64,000 nucleotides of DNA, from positions 60,505,956 to 60,569,955 of the forward strand of contig OZ023210.1 of NCBI GenBank assembly GCA_963995525.1, given 5' to 3'. The DNA comes from Escarpia spicata (Eukaryota; Annelida; Polychaeta; Sabellida; Siboglinidae). The position numbers were made by a program, and so were the translations under genes. Shown one piece after another: positions 1 through 13,337 of the stretch. The notes beneath the pieces are model-generated. The model was not told the DNA's origin and did not search any database. It saw nothing but the letters and a program-made list of their open reading frames with translations. Numbering within the stretch: position 1 is the first letter of the stretch; every line of letters begins with the position of its first letter.

Positions 1-3000
1 TAGTTGCCCCAACAAGATGATTAGTTACTAGACTAAGATCAACTTGCAACCTGCCAAAACGGCCAAAGCAATTTATCTAGTCGATTTTCCACTGGGTAGT
101 CAGAACTTCCTATTGTGAATTAATTAATTTTAATAAGCGACAATGTTACACATGACAGGGACATTTTTGTGAAGCTCAATCGACGCCCTTGTATGGATTT
201 GTTGTGAAATATTGGTTGAACGCCAGCGACTCATCACACACACGCACGCACACACACACACATATATATACATACGTGTGTGTGTGTGCGTGCATGAGTC
301 GTATACCGCTACTCATTGCTTGCTTGAATGCCAGGTGGCCCCCTCCAATTCAAAATCCTGCCTACGCCACTGTGCTGTTCAAAGCAATTACACTACAGGT
401 ACATTTGTGTGGACTGGATCTTTTCTTTCCATGGTACCAGAGATGCTGTGCACGTCTTGAAGTGCCCTGGGCTTGCAGCAGTGTGCAATCTGAATTTCGT
501 ATTGCTGGATGTTCTTAATTTCACATCTTTTATAGATATACAGTGCTCATTAATGCGATCATGAGATGTTGTACCTTGATTGTATAACAAATTGTATAAA
601 TTTATTATTAATATATATCATACAATTATTGAACTAAACTACTAGAAACAATTGTGTTGCTACTTACAGCAGAATTAGAGTGAATGTACTACCAGTAGTT
701 GAAATATTAAACAAACATTTCCACATCAACTACAGGCCCTATATTCTCATTTCAAAATCACTATTAACTAGTATATTGCCTGCACTCACAGTGTATAATT
801 TTATATTTAAATGTATATAATTTATATACATGTGTGTATATGTAATTGTGTGTGTGTGTGACTAGTTTAACTTATTTATTTTATTATCATATAATGTTGT
901 ACTTGTGTTGCCATAAGATGCAGGAAATTAATATTTTTGATTAGACTGACTTGTAAGTAGATGTGTGTATTTTTCTGAAAAAAGCACATGTCTGAAGTGA
1001 AGCAGATGAATTGATGCTGCTTGATTGGTCACATCTGACGAGCCTGGGATTCTCGGTCAAGTGCTACTGCCTGATTGCTGCCTTTTACAGTCACTGTCCT
1101 ACACGAATTGTCGGGCAATTGAGCATCTATGTAATTTCCCAGTGAATTCATCTGTTATTCATTCATTGACTATTTTCCATGAAGCTTGTCACCAATATCA
1201 CATGTCCACAAGTACCAGCTAGCAATATTAGAGTCCTCAAATCAGTATGCAGCAGTAAATCCTTTGCCATCATTACATTTTTGTTTCTATTAAATAAGCG
1301 AAGTTGTTTGCTGTGGTATCCCAAAGCTACCAACGGTGGTTATTATTAGCAGGAAGCTGACTGAATCAGTTGTACTCCATCCCAGTTTGTTATCTGGAGA
1401 GTCGGAATCAAACCCAATTTCAAGGGTATTTGTTGGTAGATTTACCCTCTTCCGTAATAACTGTAATTAACTGTTGTTTACAATCTGAATGTTGTGTTTA
1501 CAAATAGAACATTTTGCAAACCAGCATTCTTTTTTGTCCAAACTGTGAACTGTTTTAATAGCACGAGTATATTTAAACTAGCTTACAGTCTTTTAGAGGC
1601 CCCGCAAAATGCACTAACCTCCAGGAAAAAATTCCCGTAGTGGTTGTACTGCCATGTATGTTTATACACGGCTATGCTTTCCTTTACCCCAATGACTAAT
1701 GCTAGGAATTAACTGAATTACAACCACTCATGATGCTCAGTCTGTACTCACTCCCAGATAATACATGTGACAGCCAGCAGGGAAGCACCAGACAAACTGA
1801 GACAGAATCAGAGTATTCAGTGCAGGGGACAGGTACCTTGCTGTGCATGAGTTAACTCGCCTTGAAGAATCTCCCAGAGCACTCTCATTGTCTCTCTGTT
1901 GATCATACTACTAATATCTACTATCACAGGAGCCAACCTTTACGACATTTCCTATTTAAACTGAGTTTATCCGTTCCTCATTTCGTAATATTGTGTTATT
2001 TAATATACACTGTTCCTATCACTAAAAAAATATATGTTGAGAACTTGAGGGTATGTACTGAATTTAATCAATCCAACTGTAATTTAGATATTTCACCTAC
2101 AAAACAAATAGTATATAAAATATGTTAACAAATAGTAAACACAGGTTACAGTAGAAGCAGCTAGTGTGATCAAGTATGCCACCATTTTTAAGTGGAAAGT
2201 GTCAGCAACTTTTTAGAAAGCCTGAGATTTCGCCAATTTAAGAGATATGAAATTGGCCAAAAACAGGTACTTCAGGAAAAAAATGTTCAAGCAGGGGCGT
2301 AATCTGTAGGTATTAATCATCAGGGATTATCAATACTCATGCTTACCGGTAATTGATAATGCAATCATGTACTTTCCTCAAGAAATAACTAGGAGTAAGA
2401 ACAAGAAAATGTCAGTCTACTTCCTATCACATGTGAGATACCCCAGTGATCTCATAATTTGCTAGACTCATGTACCCTCTTTCATTAAACGGCAATTACT
2501 AACACAATATGTAACCGAAACAATGAAGTAGCTTGTTATAAAACAAACTAGGATGTTGAATTTCACAGGTAGCCCACTGTCCTTGGTGCATAAACAGAGC
2601 AGAGTGTTACAGGCTGTTAGATCTGAAAGCTATGACCCCTATAGGTACACTGCAGCAGTGCGTAATATCTTGTCTGATCTCGACATATTCATGTCTCGTG
2701 AATTCTCTGCTGATATACAGAGATTAGGCAAAAGACAACCTTCAGTATCCATTACGTTACATTATTAATTAAACGAACCAACAGTGACAGTGTGCTGACA
2801 TTGCTATTATCGTCAAATGACACAATTAGTGTAGTTGATGATTACGTAATAGGTAAAGAAGAACACCCATATTCACGTGACCTACAATTACCAGTTACAC
2901 CACAGACACCGGTCAATACTGATTACTAACAGAACGCCACAAATACACAACCCATATCCTTGCACCTGTGGGTGTGTTGCTATCCCTGACATGATGATAA

Positions 3001-3740
3001 AAAACACCCCAACACTGAGATAAAGTTTGAGAAGACACTGAAGGGTAATTAAGCTATGGTCAATTGCACGTGTGTTGATGTATTAAGCTCCTAACTTAGT
3101 AATGTGTTGGTACATCTCTTGTATAATTTGTTATTTTCAAAAATAATTAAATATCATCCTTTGTGAGGTGCTAAACTGAATATTTTTTAATATTTTTTAT
3201 TTTATGTACATACCAAAACACAAAACAGAGAAACTATTTAAACAAAGCAAAACAAAACAGGTAAATGCAACAGCAGCATGTACAATGAGGACAAACAAAA
3301 TTGGCACACATGAGTATGATGAATATATCTACAAATTGTATAATTAGATATATATATATATCTGTTTTACGTGATGAAGACAGCTGAAAGCAGTCGAAAC
3401 GCCACAAAAGGTAAAATTGACTGTGAAATATGTAAAAAGACAGAAATCGTTTGAACCAAAAAGTCGGAAGAACCTCAAGATTAAATTAATATATTTAATA
3501 CTGTGAGTAAAATGTTACTGATTTGATTGTTTAATCCTTTTGGTTAAATGACCAAACTTACTGATTTATGCTCTCTTGAAGTTGATACTTTAAAGCTTTT
3601 ACAACGTTCACAAATGTCCATGAATCAAAAAGGAAGGTTTTTCATATTTTTAGTTCATTGCAGTGAGTTGGCAGGTTTACAGCGCTGGAAACATTATTGG
3701 GTATGCTACTAAATAAAATAGTATTATTATTAAAGATGTA
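1..3740. other. AT-rich intergenic DNA, no gene recognised
   Basis: I see no coding region I can support here. Open frames are short (under about 90 codons) and show no motif. A short mixed CA/TA/TG stretch lies near 236-292. One sub-region (3371-3401) carries a ribozyme-like motif listed separately. Confidence 0.5.
3371..3401 (+). ncRNA. hammerhead-ribozyme-like core (degenerate)
   Basis: The sequence reads GTGATGA, then a hairpin GAC-A-GC / loop TGAAA / GC-A-GTC, then GAAAC. This is the order of a hammerhead core: CUGAUGA, stem II, GAAA. Stem II is self-complementary apart from one symmetrical A-A mismatch. The conserved first C of CUGAUGA is G here, and I found no convincing stem III or UH cleavage site, so it is probably inactive or coincidental. 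Hammerheads are known in Penelope-like elements and retrozymes of invertebrates, which makes a repeat origin plausible. Confidence 0.25.
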
Positions 3741-3746
3741 CGTATA

Positions 3747-3928
3747 GGTCCCTTCTATCAGGTGCATGGTGATCTATGCAAAGAGTCCCTTCTACCAGGT
3801 GCATGGTGATCTATGCAAAGAGAAGTATAGGTCCCTTCTACCAGGTGCATGGTGAATTAGAATTGGTGATCTATGCAAAGAGAAGTATAGGTCCCTTCAA
3901 CCAGGTGCGTGGTGATCTATGCAAAAAG
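3747..3928. repeat. short tandem repeat, about four units
   Basis: Irregular units share the words GTCCCTTCTACCAGGTGCA and TGGTGATCTATGCAAAGAGA. Spacing varies because some units carry an extra AAGTATAG or a GAATTAGAATT insert. No function is suggested. Confidence 0.85.
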
Positions 3929-4659
3929 AAGTTAAATTATGAAGCATCTAGATCTACTCTAAGCATAGTCCAAAAAAGTCGCCAGCTGAAAAAGACTATA
4001 CAACCAAACACACACGTTACACAGTAAGTATATTTGGAACACCTGCCCTGGGCCAAAACTGTGATAAATGTGCAACCTGTTGTGCATGACACTGCATGCT
4101 GCATGTACAGTTGTAGTAAAAAAACACTCTGCTGCATTCTTCCTGGTTGGCCTTGACATGGCTCTTTGGAGTATTATAACAACATAATTTATTATATATG
4201 TATCGACGTGAATTAGATGCCAAAACAATTAACAACCAAAATAAGGAAATATATGATATCTTCATAGCTAGAACTGTGTCGATCTTTAGCTAGAACTGTG
4301 TCCTTTTACTAATGACGCCTTTATTATTTGATCTAGCTGTTAATTATGTCTGCACATACCACATACTTCACCGCGGTTGCCACAGATATTCCACATTAAA
4401 ATCAGTGGTGCACATTCCTTGCAACACAGCGCACTTCTGCCAACTTGAGAACTGTGGAATGTCAGGAACAGACTGTTTTGTGGTGCTGTGTTGGTTTTGT
4501 ATTTAAAAAACAAGTCTGCTATTCAAACCAAAAAATACGCTGTAAGTGTAACAACAACTGCTTTGCAACTGTGTACAAAATGACTCCTAACCCAAGTACA
4601 TTAACTACACGACCCAGCACACATGCGGGATATAAAACGGCACTATTCCTGGCGTTTAC

Positions 4660-4800
4660 CTGTTTTTCCTGGTGAAAGTAGCACAGCTGATCGTCGTCCA
4701 GCATAAACCAGTAGCACTTCCAGGACCATGTCGAGAAGCGACCCTGCTTCTCCAAGTCGCCTCGGAACCGCACCGAGTTCACGGTATCGTCCGTCGGCAT
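4660..4800 (-). CDS. first coding exon of a PH-domain protein
   Basis: The exon encodes 47 residues and ends at a CAG|GTAAAC splice donor (exon end 4660) in phase 0. From about residue 14 it has the opening of a pleckstrin-homology fold: GDLEKQG as strand 1, WKCYWFML as strand 2 and LCYF as strand 3. PH domains bind phosphoinositides or proteins at membranes, so the full product is probably a membrane-recruited adaptor or regulator. I chose the Met at 4800 because an in-frame stop lies just upstream and the downstream frame is the PH frame. I see no second exon in the 4.6 kb left to the window edge on this strand, so the rest lies outside or beyond a long intron. The exon is G+C-rich compared with its AT-rich surroundings, as is usual for a 5' exon. 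The specific gene cannot be named from half a domain. Confidence 0.72.
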
Positions 4801-5070
4801 AGCGGCACTAAACGCTGCCTCCCAGTCCACTCAGTCTCGTTCTTCCTCGCAGGGAAACACACATACATGCGGCAATGGTCGACGACCCTACCACACGCGT
4901 CCGTGCCTAAGTTTAATCCGACCGCGGCCCCGGTAGCGAAGGCAAAGTGCGCCCGCCAACTTCCGCGTTGTTCATGGCCGATTCTTATTGGTTGTCCGCT
5001 TCCGAATGCCACCGCTAGGTGGCGTTGTACTGGAGGTCTAAAAACGTTCACGCGTGACAGTTGCCGATGA
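4801..5070 (-). promoter_or_regulatory. CpG-rich promoter region of the PH-domain gene, with CTCF-like site
   Basis: This 270-bp stretch is rich in CpG and lies directly upstream (minus sense) of the PH exon. It contains ATTGG (an inverted CCAAT box) near 4987 and, at 5012-5024, CCGCTAGGTGGCG. That differs at one position from the CTCF core consensus CCASYAGRKGGCR. No TATA box is evident. Calling this a promoter is inference from position and composition. Confidence 0.45.
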
Positions 5071-6197
<1,127 letters not shown>

Positions 6198-6333
6198 CTC
6201 AGCATGCTCACCTTCACTACACTATATTGCAGAAGCAATAAAGTAACGATTGCTTGGCGATCACAGTCTTTTGTTTGTCTCATTTGTCATGTTTTGCACT
6301 ATACATCTAACTTTTTTTATGTTGTAGGCTTTG

Positions 6334-6475
<142 letters not shown>

Positions 6476-6599
6476 AGTTTAGGTGGCTTTCGATAAGCGT
6501 TCCATTTAAAAAAAATTACCGGTAAAATCTCCCTATTGTGTTTTGATAATATAGGGAGATCTCCTAATTTTCGATTCATTCAACTTGGAAGCACTGTGG

Positions 6600-7460
6600 A
6601 TATCGCTACCCACCCTGAGAGGAATGTTAAACCAAAGAGAGGTGTGTCACCATGACCCGAAGATATGCAGATCAAGAGTCGAATTCTCGCGATAATGTTT
6701 AGTGGCGATTCAGTGTCAGTGCCTAAAGTATTGACAAACAACACCTTAACACAGCAATCAATCGTGATCAATAATCACCCACTCGACTACGTCAGCAAGT
6801 TCACCTGTCTGGGCAGCATCATACAAGTATCCAAGGAGATGCAGAAGAAGAGATAAAAACACGACTGGATAAAGCCAGATTGGCATTTGCAAATTTACAA
6901 CCGCTGTGGGATTAAAAGTTTACTCACGAAAAACCTCAGAATCTACCAGAGCAAAAGGCTGACTTGTTGAATGAGACCTTATAAGATCATAACATGCTAA
7001 CCACAGTACATGTACAAACTTGTCAGTTAATAGAAGGTTGCTGGGTGCTGGAAACAACTAGAATTAGAGCAATGATCTCCCTGTATACCTGTACGGTCCA
7101 GACTGCCAGCGCATGACACACTAAGACACAGGTAGACTGGCTGTCCAGTTTCCACAACACCGGCCTAAGAAAGATACTGACGGTGTATTGGCCAGAAACC
7201 ACCTCTAACACCAAACTCCACCACACAACAAGACATCTCACGAGAAAGAGATGGGCATAGCTCGACCGTGTCTACAGGATGGTCAGTGACCTGGAAGCGA
7301 ACACAGTGCTAACCTGGACGCCAGAGGGAAGCAGAAAAAGAGGTACGCCAAAACAAAATGTCGAAGAAGAATAAGCGAACTACTATAGGCTGCTGTGTCG
7401 ACATGCCGTACAACATAGGCGGGCGGCAAAGGCGATGAATTGTGACTTTCGTGGGCATTT
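6600..7460 (+). pseudogene. RTE-like LINE, degraded 3' part of the reverse transcriptase ORF
   Basis: Fragments in several frames resemble the region downstream of the reverse transcriptase in RTE-like LINEs. These are SKFTCLGSII followed by an EEIKTRL-like helix, then TRLDKARLAFANL, KILTVYWPETT, and a terminal W-P-x-G-x-R-K-R-G-P-like block. Stops and frameshifts are numerous, including one right after the first 63-codon segment. The 5' part (endonuclease and RT core) is missing here. It is a dead fragment typical of 5' truncation. Confidence 0.7.
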
Positions 7461-7587
7461 TTTTTTACAAGCAACCAACCATGTTATATGTTCTCTATAT
7501 ACGCTGCTGTTTATGGTATGGGTTGTTGGACTTTCTGATTTTGGATTTTGTCGGTCAAAAACGGGTTTTTATGTAAAATATGACATA

Positions 7588-8040
7588 AAATTAATGTAAA
7601 CCGTATTGTGGCTCTACAAGACATAATATCAATGTTACACGTTTTCCAATCAGTTTAATATTTCTCTATCAAGCCACACATTACACAATCGGAGTTTTTG
7701 CTGATCAGATTTAGGCTTTTAGGCCAGATATGGGTCATTTTTATCCAGAAACATGCAAAATATAGTTAAGCAACTATATATTATGTTAACCATCACTTTA
7801 AGGATGTAATCAGTGGGTAACAACTTTCAACCACTTTATATGTTGTTCACATGTATAATCGGCCTTAGTAGGCGTCGGCAAGACACAATTTAGATTTGTT
7901 GTTAATTATGGGAACATCAAATTTGACACAAAATTGGTCAAAAAGCTGGTTGAAGCCTACTATTTACATCCCCAATCAGGTACTGGTACCGTACACAGGT
8001 CACATTATGCTGTTTTTCGATCAGATTTTTGATTTTTGCT
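7588..8040 (+). repeat. left arm of a 1.2-kb imperfect inverted repeat
   Basis: The start (ATGTAAACCGTATTGTGGCTC) recurs in reverse complement at the end of the right arm. Matches continue inward through ACAAGACATAAT, the GGCGTCGGCAAGACACAATTT block and GGTCACATTATG. Divergence is perhaps 15-25 percent by eye. It could be a fold-back transposon or an inverted duplication. Confidence 0.85.
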
Positions 8041-8374
8041 TAAATATGAGTTATTCAACCAAATAACCAAAATGTGATTAAATAACTAGTTCTCCCTTAT
8101 ATTTCTTCCAACTATGTCGTATGTTTGGCCACGTGTTTACTTACCGGTTATAACATGCATAATTACAATGTGTTATTTACAAGATGCGTTCACCTCCTAA
8201 CGGATATGGGACCTCACACCACCTGCAGATGAACACTGCTATGTATTCAACATAGTGCTAACACTGCCAACACTACCAAATAGACTGGGGTTTGATTCAG
8301 ATACAGTCCAATAGTTCGTCTTACTGAATCCGGCCAGTGATGTTGTGGAGTCGCAACCTACCAATGTGTCCAAC

Positions 8375-8821
8375 CCGAAAAAAACATATAATGTGACACC
8401 CGTGACCTATGTACAGAACCAGCACCTGATTGACAACTTATAACATAAATAGGTGGCCTCATGTAGGAAACCAGCTTACCAATTATGTGTCAAATTTGAT
8501 GTTAACAATAAACGACCTATGATTAATCACAAATCCAAATTGTGTCTTGCCGACGCCTCCTACTGTGGCCGATTATATATATGAACAAAATCTAACTGAT
8601 TACATCCTGAAAAACTAATGGTTAACATAGTTGTTTAACTATATTTTGATAACATTTTGAACTTTTCTTGACAAAAAATGACCCATGTCCGGCCAAAATT
8701 CCAAAATTTGACAGGGAATATTCCGATTCTGTAATATATGGCCTATGTAGAGAAATATTAAATTGATTGGAATATGTGTAACATTGACATTATGTCTTGT
8801 AGAGCCACAGTACGGTTTACA
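8375..8821 (-). repeat. right arm of the 1.2-kb imperfect inverted repeat
   Basis: This is the reverse complement of the arm at 7588-8040, including AAATTGTGTCTTGCCGACGCC and the terminal GAGCCACAGTACGGTTTACAT. The roughly 330-bp loop between the arms has no supported gene. The arm runs directly into the CA microsatellite at 8823. Confidence 0.85.
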
Positions 8822-9445
<624 letters not shown>

Positions 9446-9469
9446 CATAGGCGGATTCAGGGGGGCTAT

Positions 9470-9890
9470 GTGGCACGTGCCCCCTAGACCTTTGGAATTT
9501 GGCGTGCCCGTAGACCTTTTTGAATGGGCCCACATGACCATGCCCCCTAACCCTTTTGAAATGTGCCCCGTTCAGGTTAAATAAGATGACGTTATGCCGA
9601 CGCGGCGGCCAACATTTTTCGACAGGACTTCCCCCCGTCTGTCACCAGTCGAGCCAAGACAGCGAATAAGCTGAAGTTACAACAGCGCAGCAGCAACATA
9701 ATATTATGTTGTACACCATTTGGTTCGTCCGCGTGCCCCCCACTAAAATAGGCATGTCTGGGGGGGGGGGGCACTAGACCTTTGAAATTTGGCGTGTTCG
9801 TAGACTCGTAATAATGGGCTCACGTGAACGTGCCCCCCCTAGACGCTTGGAGATGTGCCCCCATTCAGGGTGACGCGGCGGCGAAAATTT
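9470..9890 (-). repeat. duplicated hAT subterminal repeat
   Basis: Two diverged copies (about 9470-9570 and 9765-9870) share TAGACCTTTGGAATTTGGCGT, then GTAGAC, then a ...GGGCCCACATGA-type block and a ...TGTGCCCC block. A third copy lies in inverted orientation at 18670-18776. Confidence 0.75.
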
Positions 9891-11281
9891 GTCAACAGCA
9901 CCCTCCGCTCCCCAGGTCTTAACTCGCCTCAGTATGCTGAATGACCGTTCAACTTCACATATAGACACTGGAAGCGTCAACGCAATGAGCCGGGAACAAC
10001 TGACAATAGTTCAAAAGTTCCACCAATGTTGCATTAGTCGCAGTGTTCATGTGTGTGCCTCATGTCCACAGCTCGATCAAACCAGGTCAATGATTCTTCA
10101 GCGAAGTTGTCAATGTTGTATTACATCGTTGACCTGAAAATAGAAGAACTCATCACATTTTTACGAAGAAAGAAAAATCACGTTGCAAGGCGCACATTGT
10201 TTTGTATATGAAACCACTGAAAGCCAAACGGATTTACGGTGCCATCGTAACAGGATAGAGAAAACGATTGAATTTTAAAACAAACGTTCAAAAACAAATA
10301 AAAAATCAGGACGATACAATTTCATTAAATAACAATTTGTCAATATATTTATATGTGTACTGTTCAGGTCAATATGACTTCAATAAATAACGATATTAGT
10401 ATGTCAAAGCATAGTGTAGTACAGTTGTATGTACAAATCACTTGCCTGGATCATGCGGTCTCGGAAACTGTAGCGGTCCATCTGACACATCAACGTAGGG
10501 TGGAGGGAGAACAGAGCAAAGTGATGCTTGTTGCCGACAACAAACCGAGTTCCTAGTGACTTGATTATGGAGTCCAGGTATGGAATGAATATTGCGACCC
10601 GATAGTATTCCTCCACCGTCTTGCTCTGGTAGTTTGGTCGTTGAGTTAGACGTCCACACTGGCGAGGCATACGCAACTCAATTCCAAGTGCCTTTGCAAT
10701 CTTGCAAGTTAGCACCATTATGTCTTCCTTAAATTGTTCTTCGGCTTCTCTTCTGTGAGTTTCCAATATGAGCAACAGCTGCTGGATGTATTCGTGAACT
10801 TTGAGAACATCGAGTTAAACAGTCTGCAATAGTTTCAGAATATATCTGTGCTAGTGAGGTAAACCCACGGAACTCTTCACGGATTGCAGGTTCTTTGTTA
10901 GTTGTTTCGACAAAACGTACATCAAGAGAAAGCTGCTCTTCTACAGATATACAGTGTAAAAGATGTCTCATCTGCCAAAATGGAGAACCCTACAGAAGCA
11001 TTGGTGACAGCAACGATGTCCTCTAAGAAGTGTGTCGTGTCTTGAAATGAGTGTTTGTGCCAAGTGGTTGTTGTGTGTTTTGTTGCATCTTCGTTGGAGT
11101 TCTTGTATTTTGTGTATGTGTTCATGATGAAAGCGCCTTGTGTCCCTCTGTGAACAGTTTGTTGAAAAAGGACGAAATGCTTGCACAAGGCTCCTTCGAG
11201 AATGTTAGAGTATGCAAGCCACGGTGCTTCGCCAGCCATGACGAAAGCAGCGCAATCCAGGAGAGTCTTTCCTAAAGTCAT
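9774..11281 (-). pseudogene. hAT transposase, middle and C-terminal parts, broken frames
   Basis: Reading down the minus strand, the first piece (10922-11281) contains HSFQDTTHFLEDIVAVTNAS and FSILADETSF, the acidic ADE motif of DUF4371-type hAT transposases. The next (10729-10971) continues with EQLSLDVRFVETTNKEPAIR and EEFRGFTSL. The third (10404-10775) has the Cys/Arg segment PRQCGRLTQRPNYQ and EEYYRVAIFIPYLD. The last (9774-9980) has the hAT dimerisation signature SICEVERSFSILRRVKTW. The pieces lie in different frames, so at least three frameshifts break the gene. Its N-terminal part continues at 11305-12295. Proteins of this type occur in animals as active hAT elements and as domesticated zinc-finger proteins. 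The breaks argue against function here. Confidence 0.75.
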
Positions 11282-11304
11282 AGTCTGGAAGTGGCACGTA
11301 TGTG

Positions 11305-12295
11305 TTAAGCAGTAGGTGGGATTAAGATTGGTATCATGGTTTCTTGACGTAAATGCCGATGTCTAACTCTGAGTCTGCTGTATATGCTGATGTAGAAGTA
11401 TGTATACATGTCGATGTTGAAGTATGCGAAGAAGCTGATGTAGAAGTAGACGAAGAAGATGATGTAGAAGTAGACGAAGAAGCTGATGTAGAAGTGAACT
11501 AAGAAGCTGATGTAGAAGTGAACGAAGAAGCTGATGTAGAAGCAGACGAAGAAGCTGATGTAGAAGTAAACGAAGAAGCTGATGTAGAAGTAGATGAAGA
11601 AGCTGATGTAGAAGTAGATGAAGAAGCTGATGTAGAAGTAAACGAAGAAGCTGATGTAGAAGTAGATGAAGAAGCTGATGTAGAAGTAGACGAAGAAGCT
11701 GATGTAGAAGTAAACAAAGAAGCTGATGTAGAAGTAGACGAAGAAGCTGATGTAGAAGTGAACGAAGAAGCTGATGTAGAAGTAAACGAAGAAGCTGATG
11801 TAGATGTGAACGAAGAAGCTGATGTAGATGTGAACGAAGAAGCTGATGTAGAAGTAGACGAAGAAGCTGATGTAGAAGTAGACGAAGAAGCTGATGTAAA
11901 AGTGAACTAAGAAGCTGATGTAGAAGTGAACGAAGAAGCTGATGTAGAAGTAGACGAAGAAGCTGATGTAGAAGTAAACGAAGAAGCTGATGTAGAAGTA
12001 GATGAAGAAGCTGATGTAGAAGTAAGCGAAGACGCTGACGGAGAAGTAAACGAAGAAGCTGATGTAGACGAAGAATCTGATGTAGAAGTAGACGAAGAAG
12101 CTGATGTAGAAGTAAACGAAGATGCTGATGTAGAAGTGAACGAAGAAGCTGATGTAGAAGTAAACGAAGAAGCTGATGTAGAAGTAGACGCATATATGTA
12201 GAAGTAGAAGGAGGAGAAGTTGATGTAGATGTCGTTGGTTCTTTGGCCTGGGCAGAGTCAATAAATTTCCGTTTGAGAAATTGTCTGATGTCCAT
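11305..12295 (-). pseudogene. hAT transposase N-terminus with expanded minisatellite
   Basis: The frame opens with MDIRQFLKRKFIDSAQAKEP followed by a Thr/Ser-rich stretch, a typical start of this transposase type. It then runs into about 33 copies of a 24-bp unit. The unit has no stop in any minus-strand frame, so the reading frame stays open for about 310 codons whichever frame is used. The Ser/Thr frame (STSTSAS-type octapeptides) looks like the ancestral one because it continues the TSTST start. The other two give Leu/His/Gln-rich and Phe/Tyr-rich repeats. Whether any is translated is doubtful given the decayed downstream ORF. Confidence 0.6.
11391..12190. repeat. 24-bp minisatellite, about 33 copies
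   Basis: The unit combines GAAGAAGCTGATGTAGAAGT with a four-base variable end (AGAC, GAAC, AAAC, AGAT). Units differ by one or two substitutions. One unit near 12026-12050 is more diverged, and two units carry TAA in the plus-strand frame. The plus-strand translation (EEADVEVD repeats) is probably a by-product. Confidence 0.97.
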
Positions 12296-12652
12296 CAGGA
12301 AAGATCACTCAGTCAGTATGCATCTCTGATTTTGAAACAGACAGGGAGGCGCTACTAAAGACAACCCTCACAATAACCTGTGAACGTCCCTGAATCAGTT
12401 TCTAGCGCCATTGGCATACAAAAAGGACACGCACATCCCAGTGCTGTTTATTAACTAAATTTGTCACATTCAGCAGTATATTGTTACGCATACTGAATCA
12501 CAAATGTATTATACATGTGGGGCCAAACTGATAACTCACACAACTTTATTATAACCAAAAATATTTGACATAATACCTGGTCGTGTTGCACATTCTCCAC
12601 GCGGTCGGGGTTCAGCGCCATCAAAAAGTTGTTTTGAATGTAGGCGGCAAAA

Positions 12653-12653
<1 letters not shown>

Positions 12654-12718
<65 letters not shown>
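12654..12718. repeat. (AT)n microsatellite
   Basis: About 32 AT units, followed by a second short AT run at 12738-12752. Confidence 0.97.
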
Positions 12719-12722
<4 letters not shown>

Positions 12723-13337
12723 TATATATCTTCCTCATATATATATATATATCCTCCTGAGTCCCCGCAAGTGCCCCATGCCCCCCCTGCGGACGCCCCC
12801 TTTAGACTACCCTTTCTGGACCCGCCCCTGGTGCCCTAGTGTCCTCGACTCGTTCGAATATCGCGTTCACACTGCCACTGGAACGTTGGTGTTGGGTATT
12901 CGACGCTGATCATGCTCCACCAGTGCAAGAACTGTGCATGAGCATATCCAAAAGGTAGTCTAAGATGCCTAAAACCTCTAATTTTATCCCATTGAGGTTC
13001 GCAAAAAAAAACCACCAATTCATATTTGGTGGTCTGAACACGAATTTCTGCACGACTCCACTATCGGATCTTGACTTCGGAAGGCGAGGGAGGGGGGCTG
13101 TTGAAACATTTTCGTCGGAGCTGTCCTCACTCCGTCGTCGCACTGTCGGATCGGGGAGGGCACTTGGACATTTTTCGTAGCGACGTTCATAATTTCACAA
13201 CGCGTCTGCAGGGAGCCTGTAAAGGGGCAGATCCATAAACGTACGTAAGTGCTAGGGAGGCACGCCACTCTAGCGCATGCATACTGCGGCTAAATTTCAA
13301 AGGTGTAATGGCACGTGCCTCCATAAACCCGCCTATG

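Larger units (their letters stand above)
9446..13337 (-). mobile_element. composite hAT-superfamily DNA transposon, degraded
   Basis: The ends are inverted: CATAGGCGGATTCAGGGGGG at 9446, and on the other strand CATAGGCGGGTTTATGGAGG ending at 13337. Both are followed by GGCACGTGCC. Between them lie minus-strand fragments of a DUF4371/hAT-type transposase. I did not find an 8-bp target duplication at these ends. Additional terminus-like sequences inside (GACCCGCCCCTG near 12821 and G-rich blocks near 9760) suggest that more than one hAT insertion is superimposed. Confidence 0.65.

Noticed and set aside
2553..2768. 71-codon plus-strand frame
   Set aside because: No recognisable feature. Chance-length ORF in AT-rich DNA.
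4519..4659. Continuation of the PH frame beyond 4660
   Set aside because: It runs past a perfect GTAAAC donor into sequence without PH strands, so it is intron.
9446..9453. 8-bp hAT target duplication at the element borders
   Set aside because: Flanks ATAGTACC and CTGTGTCA do not match, so borders may be displaced or composite.
11518..12201. Plus-strand acidic repeat protein (EEADVEVD units)
   Set aside because: It exists only because the 24-bp unit lacks stops. No start context, no flanking coding sequence, and the transposase reads on the other strand.
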